From UBA10364 sp049611965 (GTDB taxonomy: Bacteria > Bacteroidota > Bacteroidia > Flavobacteriales > Schleiferiaceae): 10,991 nt of DNA. Under the pieces are notes generated by a model. It was given only the letters and a program-made list of their open reading frames with translations, was not told the origin of the DNA and did not search any database. The DNA is taken from contig JBMZBC010000039.1 of the NCBI GenBank assembly GCA_049611965.1, positions 1-10,991 of the forward strand, written 5' to 3'. A program made the translations under genes and the position numbers. Shown here piece by piece: positions 7,015-10,991 of the stretch; position 1 is the stretch's first letter; each line of letters begins with the position of its first letter.

Positions 7015-8316
7015 ATGTTTTTATCTAGCACAGTAGTTCTTTCATCGGTAGTTGTCTTCGTACTCGTTATCCTTTTGTTGGTGACGATTCTATTGCAGGC
7101 AAAAGCGCGTTTGTCTCCAAGCGGACCGGTAAAATTGAACATCAACGGAGATGATGTAGAAGTAGAATCAGGAACGACCCTGTTGAACACTTTGAGCAAC
7201 CAAAAAATCTTCTTGCCATCTGCTTGTGGTGGTGGTGGTACTTGTGGTATGTGTAAGTGTCAAGTAACTGAGGGTGGTGGTGAAATCCTACCTACAGAAA
7301 CAGGATTCTTCAACCGTAAGGAGATTGCGGATAACTGGCGTTTAGGATGTCAGATCAAGGTGAAGAACGACATGAACGTTAAAGTACCTGAAGAGATCTT
7401 CGGTATCAAGAAGTGGGAGTGTGAAGTTGTAAGTAACTACAACGTGGCTTCTTTCATTAAAGAGTTTGTCGTAAAACTACCGGAAGGTGAAACCCTAGAC
7501 TTTGAAGCTGGTGGTTACATCCAGGTAGACGTACCTGCAACAACGGTAGATTTCAAGAACATTGATATTACGTCTCACCCGAAATTGGGTAAAGCTCCTG
7601 ATGAGTTCCAAGCAGAGTGGGATAAGTTCAAACTATGGGATCTTAAGATGGTAAACCCAGAGCCACTATTCCGTGCGTACTCTATGGCCAACCACCCTGC
7701 AGAAGGTAATATCGTAATGTTGAACATTCGTATTGCTACGCCACCGTTCGACCGCAAGAAAGGCGGATGGATGGATGTAAACCCAGGGGTTTGTTCTTCA
7801 TTCGTATTCGATCAAAAGCCAGGCGATAAAGTGACTATTTCGGGTCCTTACGGTGAATTCTTCATCAAAGAGACTGACGCTGAAATGTTGTATATCGGTG
7901 GTGGTGCTGGTATGGCGCCAATGCGTTCGCACTTGTTCCACTTGTTCCACACGTTGAAGACTGGCCGTAAGGTGAGCTACTGGTACGGTGGTCGTTCTAA
8001 GCGCGAGTTGTTCTACCTTGACGATTTCCGTCAGATCGAAGAGCAGTTCCCGAACTTTAAGTTCCACTTAGTATTGTCAGAGCCACTACCAGAGGACAAC
8101 TGGAATGCTAAGGAGAACATGGATGACGAAGGTGATGGCTTCGTAGGTTTCGTACACCAAGCGGTTATCGATAACTACTTGAACCACCACGATGCACCAG
8201 AAGATATCGAGTTCTATTTCTGTGGACCACCGCTAATGAATGCAGCGGTTCTGAAGATGGTAGACGACTTCGGTGTACCACCAGAGAACGTTAGTTTTGA
8301 CGACTTCGGTGGTTAA
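7015..8316 (+). CDS. nqrF: Na+-translocating NADH:quinone oxidoreductase subunit F (NADH-oxidising)
   Basis: A 433-residue electron-input subunit. It has one N-terminal membrane helix (about residues 5-27), then a plant-type [2Fe-2S] ferredoxin domain with ligands C71, C77, C80 (in ACGGGGTCGMCKC) and C112 (in LGCQIKV), then a ferredoxin-NADP+ reductase-like part. FAD binding is marked by R220-A-Y-S223, NADH binding by GGGAGMAP (residues 295-302) and C403-G-P-P. The protein ends in DDFGG, as expected. The iron ligands are shifted by one from Vibrio numbering (70/76/79/111), but the FAD motif is about ten residues later. The extra length therefore lies between residues 112 and 220, around 'HPKLGKAPDEFQAEWDKF', and the chain is about 25 residues longer than the Vibrio protein overall. 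It is last in the operon before a terminator. Confidence 0.97.
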   Translation: MFLSSTVVLSSVVVFVLVILLLVTILLQAKARLSPSGPVKLNINGDDVEVESGTTLLNTLSNQKIFLPSACGGGGTCGMCKCQVTEGGGEILPTETGFFNRKEIADNWRLGCQIKVKNDMNVKVPEEIFGIKKWECEVVSNYNVASFIKEFVVKLPEGETLDFEAGGYIQVDVPATTVDFKNIDITSHPKLGKAPDEFQAEWDKFKLWDLKMVNPEPLFRAYSMANHPAEGNIVMLNIRIATPPFDRKKGGWMDVNPGVCSSFVFDQKPGDKVTISGPYGEFFIKETDAEMLYIGGGAGMAPMRSHLFHLFHTLKTGRKVSYWYGGRSKRELFYLDDFRQIEEQFPNFKFHLVLSEPLPEDNWNAKENMDDEGDGFVGFVHQAVIDNYLNHHDAPEDIEFYFCGPPLMNAAVLKMVDDFGVPPENVSFDDFGG

Positions 8317-8334
8317 TCCCAAAGATTTATTCTC

Positions 8335-8369
8335 AAAGCCGCTCCGCCAGGAGCGGCTTTTTTATTTTT
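8335..8369 (+). terminator. Intrinsic terminator after nqrF, before apbE
   Basis: A perfect 11-bp stem, AAAGCCGCTCC (8335-8345) pairing with GGAGCGGCTTT (8350-8360), closes a GCCA loop and runs straight into a T-rich tract with one A (8358-8369). It starts 18 bases after the nqrF stop, and the apbE ATG follows 5 bases after the T tract. Its strength suggests most nqr transcripts end here, so apbE would be expressed from partial read-through or an unseen promoter. Confidence 0.93.
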
Positions 8370-8374
8370 ATCCC

Positions 8375-9367
8375 ATGAGATACATCCTTTCTATTCTTAT
8401 TGCGACCGGAATACTGACTTCTTGCAGTTCAACGCCTGAACTGGTGCAGGTGACCAACCAAGGTCCAGCGCAGGGTTCCACCTACAGCATATCCTATTTG
8501 GTACTACAAGGTGTTGACTATCGCGAGGGAATAGACAGTATTCTTAAAGCCATGGATCAGCAGATGAGTTTATGGGTAAGCGATAGCGAAATCTCTCGAT
8601 TGAACCGTGGGGACTCTGTTCGCATTAGTACGGCTTTTGCGCGTGTTATTACCTTGTCAAAATTGTACACTGAACTCACTTCTGGCCAATTTGACATTAC
8701 CATTGCGCCAGTGATTAAAGCGTGGGGATTTTCGGGAGGAGATTACAATGATAACGTCAATGTGGATAGCCTTTTACAATATGTGGGCAGTGCTAAATTG
8801 GCCTTGCCTGAACCAGATTCTCTGTATGCCTTGCCTCAAGGGTTTCAAGTTGATGTAAATGCCATTGCACAAGGGTATACGGTGGATATTATCGCTGATT
8901 ATTTGGCTGCCCAAGGCGTGAGTAACTACATGGTTGAAGTCGGGGGTGAGGTGCGTTGTAAAGGCGAAAATGTGAAAGGTCGTGGATGGCGTATAGGCAT
9001 TGAAAAGCCGGTAGAGGACCGCATTCCTGGTCAATTCCAGACCATCATTGCCTTAGATTCTATGTCGCTTGCTACGAGCGGGAACTACAGAAAGTTCTGG
9101 GTCGATGAAAGCGGTCAGAAGGTGGTGCATACGATAGATCCAGAAACCGGTCAGCCGGTGATTAGCAATGTCTTATCAGCGAGTATTATCGCTTCTAATG
9201 CGACATTGGCAGATGCATTAGCCACTGCGTGTATGGTTGCAGGGCCGAATGCCTTACAATTGGTTGCGCAATTTCCAGATGTTGAAGCCTACTTTATCGT
9301 TGGCAACGTGAAAGGTGAATTAGAAGTGCAGAAGACCGAAGGATGGTCGGCGTACGAACCTAATTAA
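8375..9367 (+). CDS. apbE: FAD:protein FMN transferase (ApbE), lipoprotein
   Basis: A 330-residue Mg2+-dependent flavin transferase that takes FMN from FAD and links it by a phosphoester bond to Thr/Ser in target proteins; NqrB and NqrC next door are its expected substrates. ATG 8375 is chosen because it begins a lipoprotein signal, MRYILSILIATGILTSC, with lipobox LTSC and lipidation at Cys17, so the enzyme sits on the periplasmic side. An in-frame ATG at 8273 lies inside nqrF and is rejected. Family motifs in order: 'MSLWVSDSEISRLN', D107-I-T-I-A-P-VIKAWGF, D160-VNAIAQGYTVD, 'VEVGGEV', 'SGNYRKF', H252-T-I-D-P, and D280-x3-T284, likely Mg2+ ligands. The AIAQGY motif has Gln where many homologues have Lys. 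The terminator between nqrF and apbE sets it apart from the operon. Its stop overlaps that of the convergent small gene. Confidence 0.95.
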   Translation: MRYILSILIATGILTSCSSTPELVQVTNQGPAQGSTYSISYLVLQGVDYREGIDSILKAMDQQMSLWVSDSEISRLNRGDSVRISTAFARVITLSKLYTELTSGQFDITIAPVIKAWGFSGGDYNDNVNVDSLLQYVGSAKLALPEPDSLYALPQGFQVDVNAIAQGYTVDIIADYLAAQGVSNYMVEVGGEVRCKGENVKGRGWRIGIEKPVEDRIPGQFQTIIALDSMSLATSGNYRKFWVDESGQKVVHTIDPETGQPVISNVLSASIIASNATLADALATACMVAGPNALQLVAQFPDVEAYFIVGNVKGELEVQKTEGWSAYEPN

Positions 9368-9570
9368 GCTTGCTCGAGGTTGTTCTCGCACTGGTTAGGG
9401 TTCTTTCCGCAGTACGAACACGTCTCCCCATCTTGATTTAAGAAAGGACTTTGCGAGGCACAGGTGCCTGCGAATTCTCCGTCCTTTTTCGCCCAGATTT
9501 TAATAGCAATTCCCGCTACGCCAAGACCGAGCAGTACAACAGTGATTCCGATGAGTTTTAAAGCTACCAT
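9364..9570 (-). CDS. Small one-TM Cys4 protein, candidate NqrM (Na+-NQR maturation factor)
   Basis: A 68-residue protein with one N-terminal membrane helix (about residues 5-26), a short basic stretch KIWAKK, and a soluble tail with exactly four cysteines: C37 (in GTCAS), C51 and C54 (CSYC) and C61. In proteobacterial NqrM (DUF539, PF04400) the layout is the same: one helix, then a G-[ST]-C motif and a cysteine cluster. That protein is needed to assemble the iron site between NqrD and NqrE. Topology, the cysteine pattern beginning G-T-C and position beside apbE all point to this role. The details after the first cysteine differ from Vibrio, so this is inference. It is transcribed towards apbE, with stops overlapping, from its own TAnnTTTG promoter. 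ATG 9570 is the only good start. The alternative is an unrelated small metal-binding membrane protein. Confidence 0.75.
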   Translation of the reverse strand: MVALKLIGITVVLLGLGVAGIAIKIWAKKDGEFAGTCASQSPFLNQDGETCSYCGKNPNQCENNLEQA

Positions 9571-9591
9571 AAGAGGGTAATTTTGATGCTA

Positions 9592-9599
9592 CAAAGGTA
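9592..9599 (-). promoter_or_regulatory. Bacteroidota -7 promoter element for the small Cys4 gene
   Basis: On the minus strand this reads TACCTTTG, an exact TAnnTTTG match. It ends 21 bases before the ATG at 9570, implying a leader of roughly 15 bases. No TTG -33 element is seen at the usual distance. Confidence 0.6.
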
Positions 9600-9679
9600 C
9601 AACGTAGAGTTGGAATTTTGAAGCTATATCAATTGCCCGGTTTTCTCAGCGAGAGGATAAATAATCGCGGTCTGTGAAG

Positions 9680-9687
9680 TACATTTG
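9680..9687 (+). promoter_or_regulatory. Bacteroidota -7 promoter element for mdh
   Basis: TACATTTG, an exact TAnnTTTG match, lies 32 bases before the mdh ATG and predicts a leader of about 25 bases. That leader is A-rich (attaaaatcaaacac) with no Shine-Dalgarno sequence, as is common in highly expressed Bacteroidota genes. Together with the element at 9592-9599 it forms a divergent promoter pair within a 149-base gap (9571-9719). Confidence 0.65.
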
Positions 9688-9719
9688 TAAGACCAGAATA
9701 ACATTAAAATCAAACACAT

Positions 9720-10652
9720 ATGAAAATTACTGTTGTTGGTGCCGGTAACGTAGGTGCTACAGTAGCTGAGAACATGGTTCGTCGTGAATTGGCTGAAGAA
9801 ATCGTACTACTTGATATCAAGGAAGGATTTGCAGAAGGTAAAGCGATGGATATGAACCAAACTGCAACATTGAACGGTTTCGATTCTAAAGTAGTGGGTT
9901 CAACCAACGATTACAGCAAGACTGCCGGTTCTGCTGTAGCAGTAATTACTTCAGGTATTCCTCGTAAGCCAGGGATGACTCGCGAGGAGTTGATTGGCAC
10001 GAATGCGAAGATCGTTCAGATGGTAACTGAGAACTTGATCAAGCACAGCCCTGAAATCATCATCGTTGTGATCTCTAACCCAATGGATACGATGACGTAT
10101 TTGACGTCGAAGACCTCAGGATTGCCAAAGAACCGTATCATCGGTATGGGTGGTATCCTAGATTCTGCGCGTTTCAAGTACCGCTTGTCTGAGCAACTAG
10201 GTTGTTCGCCTAACGACCTTCAAGGTCAGGTGATCGGTGGTCACGGTGATACTACTATGATTCCATTGATCAACCACGCTACGTACAACAGCATGCCAGT
10301 AACTCAATTCTTGACGCAAGAGCAGCAAGAGTACGTTGTTGCTGAAACTATGGTAGGTGGTAAAACATTGACAGGTCTCATCGGAACTTCTGCATGGTAT
10401 GCACCAGGTGCTGCTGGAGCAGAGTTGGTTGAGAGCATTGTACGTGACCAAAAGAAAATGTTCCCGTGTTCTGTATTGCTTAACGGCGAGTACGGTCAAG
10501 ATGATATCTGTATCGGTGTTCCAGTAATCGTTGGTAAGAACGGTTGGGAGAAAGTAGTAGAGTTTGATCTAAGCGCTGACGAGAAAGAGAAGTTTGAAGC
10601 TTCTGCTGCTGCAGTTCGCAAGATGAATGCTGCACTGGACGAGAATCTATAA
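9720..10652 (+). CDS. mdh: Malate dehydrogenase (NAD+-dependent, LDH-like type)
   Basis: A 310-residue cytoplasmic TCA-cycle enzyme that interconverts malate and oxaloacetate with NAD(H). The nucleotide fold opens with G7-A-G-N-V-G12, and Asp32 at the end of strand beta-2 indicates NAD+ preference. The substrate loop reads GIPRKPGMTR; Arg82 in place of the lactate-dehydrogenase Gln marks it as a malate enzyme, with Arg88 closing over the substrate. The catalytic pair is Asp148 and His175 (in GGHGD), and Arg151 (in DSARF) binds the carboxylate. Length and motifs fit the LDH-like, usually tetrameric, MDH of Bacteroidota and Chlorobi rather than the E. coli dimeric type. It is a single-gene unit with its own promoter and a hairpin terminator 25 bases past the stop. 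NADH it makes can be oxidised by the neighbouring Nqr complex. Confidence 0.97.
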   Translation: MKITVVGAGNVGATVAENMVRRELAEEIVLLDIKEGFAEGKAMDMNQTATLNGFDSKVVGSTNDYSKTAGSAVAVITSGIPRKPGMTREELIGTNAKIVQMVTENLIKHSPEIIIVVISNPMDTMTYLTSKTSGLPKNRIIGMGGILDSARFKYRLSEQLGCSPNDLQGQVIGGHGDTTMIPLINHATYNSMPVTQFLTQEQQEYVVAETMVGGKTLTGLIGTSAWYAPGAAGAELVESIVRDQKKMFPCSVLLNGEYGQDDICIGVPVIVGKNGWEKVVEFDLSADEKEKFEASAAAVRKMNAALDENL

Positions 10653-10677
10653 GTGCGCAAAATTTTTGCAATTTAAA

Positions 10678-10702
10678 AAGAGCCGCCATAAGGGCGGCTC
10701 TT
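10678..10702. terminator. Shared bidirectional terminator between mdh and the T9SS cargo gene
   Basis: A 10-bp stem, AAGAGCCGCC (10678-10687) pairing with GGCGGCTCTT (10693-10702), closes a five-base loop. Read leftward the stem is followed by CTTTTTAAAT, a good U tract, so it suits the minus-strand gene ending at 10771. Read rightward the tail TTACTATTTA is less ideal but still A/T-rich, so it probably also ends mdh transcripts. Confidence 0.85.
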
Positions 10703-10770
10703 ACTATTTATGCAGAAAGGGAGTTTCTCATCATATGAGTACAGAAATTCTTTATCCAATTTCGAGAAAA

Positions 10771-10991
10771 TCAATGAACGACATTGATGAGCTGCGTTGG
10801 AGTTTGATTTATCCAAACTACATATTGTCCCGTAGGCCAACTTTCAACGTTTATCGCGGTGTTTTGATTGAGATTTTCTGAAGTAAAGATTTGTTGGCCA
10901 TAGCTATTGAAGATGGTAATGGATCTTATCCCTTCCGAAAGGTTTTCAATGAATAGATTAGTGGATGCCGGATTAGGATAAATTCGGATAA
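10771..10991 (-). CDS. T9SS-exported protein, C-terminal sorting domain only (5' end outside window)
   Basis: The minus strand is open from the window edge to a TGA at 10771-10773, giving the last 72 residues of a larger protein (the first two bases of the partial frame are at 10990-10991). The fragment begins IRIYPNPASTNLFIENL, continues 'SITIFNSYGQQIFTSENL' and 'INVESWPTGQYVVWI', and ends LINVVH. This is the pattern of the type A T9SS C-terminal sorting domain (TIGR04183): a YPNPA motif, an IFNxxG strand turn, and a Gly-x-Tyr strand near the end. The domain directs an exported protein through the SprA translocon and is removed at the surface. The nature of the passenger cannot be told from this window. 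The usual basic residue near the C-terminus is absent. Transcription would end at the hairpin 68 bases downstream. Confidence 0.88.
   Translation of the reverse strand, partial: IRIYPNPASTNLFIENLSEGIRSITIFNSYGQQIFTSENLNQNTAINVESWPTGQYVVWINQTPTQLINVVH

Noticed and set aside
10727..10739. Short inverted repeat CTCAT-CAT-ATGAG
   Set aside because: Only a 5-bp stem and no partner copies; chance is sufficient.
10627..10881. 84-codon plus-strand frame (inner ATG at 10735) after mdh
   Set aside because: It overlaps the mdh end, crosses the terminator hairpin and is antisense to the T9SS sorting domain, which has a clear family pattern on the other strand.
1..10991. CRISPR arrays, insertion sequences, tRNA/rRNA genes, phage or defence genes
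   Set aside because: No direct-repeat arrays, transposase-like proteins or structural RNA sequences were seen; the region looks like conserved core chromosome, with no sign of a new defence or mobile system.

Overview
The window reads as a chromosomal segment from a member of Bacteroidota, probably a marine or aquatic Flavobacteriales-like bacterium. Four things point there: a type IX secretion (T9SS) plug protein gene, a second gene ending in a T9SS C-terminal sorting domain, near absence of Shine-Dalgarno sequences, and promoter elements matching the Bacteroidota -7 consensus TAnnTTTG. The phylum is well supported; the family level is a guess.

Layout. (1) Positions 1-303 (+) hold the 3' end of a PepT-like tripeptide aminopeptidase. 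(2) Positions 311-2327 (-) hold a tight two-gene unit, a T9SS plug protein (DUF5103) followed one base later by a secreted S1/P1-family zinc nuclease. It converges on pepT with a 7-base gap. (3) Positions 2400-8316 (+) hold a complete nqrABCDEF operon for the Na+-translocating NADH:quinone oxidoreductase. It starts at a TAnnTTTG promoter and ends in a strong intrinsic terminator. (4) Just past that terminator lies apbE (8375-9367, +), a lipoprotein FAD:protein FMN transferase, the enzyme type that attaches FMN to NqrB and NqrC. (5) Facing apbE, with overlapping stop codons, is a 68-residue one-TM, four-cysteine protein (9364-9570, -), proposed here as a Bacteroidota-type NqrM, the Nqr iron-site maturation factor. 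(6) mdh, an LDH-like malate dehydrogenase (9720-10652, +), is divergent from it with its own promoter. (7) At the right edge, 10771-10991 (-) encodes the last 72 residues of a T9SS-exported protein, sharing a terminator hairpin with mdh.

How the genes fit together. The core is a respiratory module: six Nqr subunits, the flavinylation enzyme ApbE and a candidate iron-delivery/assembly factor. Malate dehydrogenase alongside supplies NADH from the TCA cycle, which Nqr oxidises while pumping Na+. The flanks belong to cell-surface and nutrient functions: peptide breakdown, a secreted nuclease, the T9SS plug and a T9SS cargo.

Most of the window is ordinary and well explained. The points most worth a second look are the small Cys4 membrane protein as an NqrM candidate, the unusual SGGT flavinylation motif in NqrC, the terminator separating nqrF from apbE, the truncated T9SS cargo at the edge, and the coupling of a nuclease gene to the T9SS plug gene.
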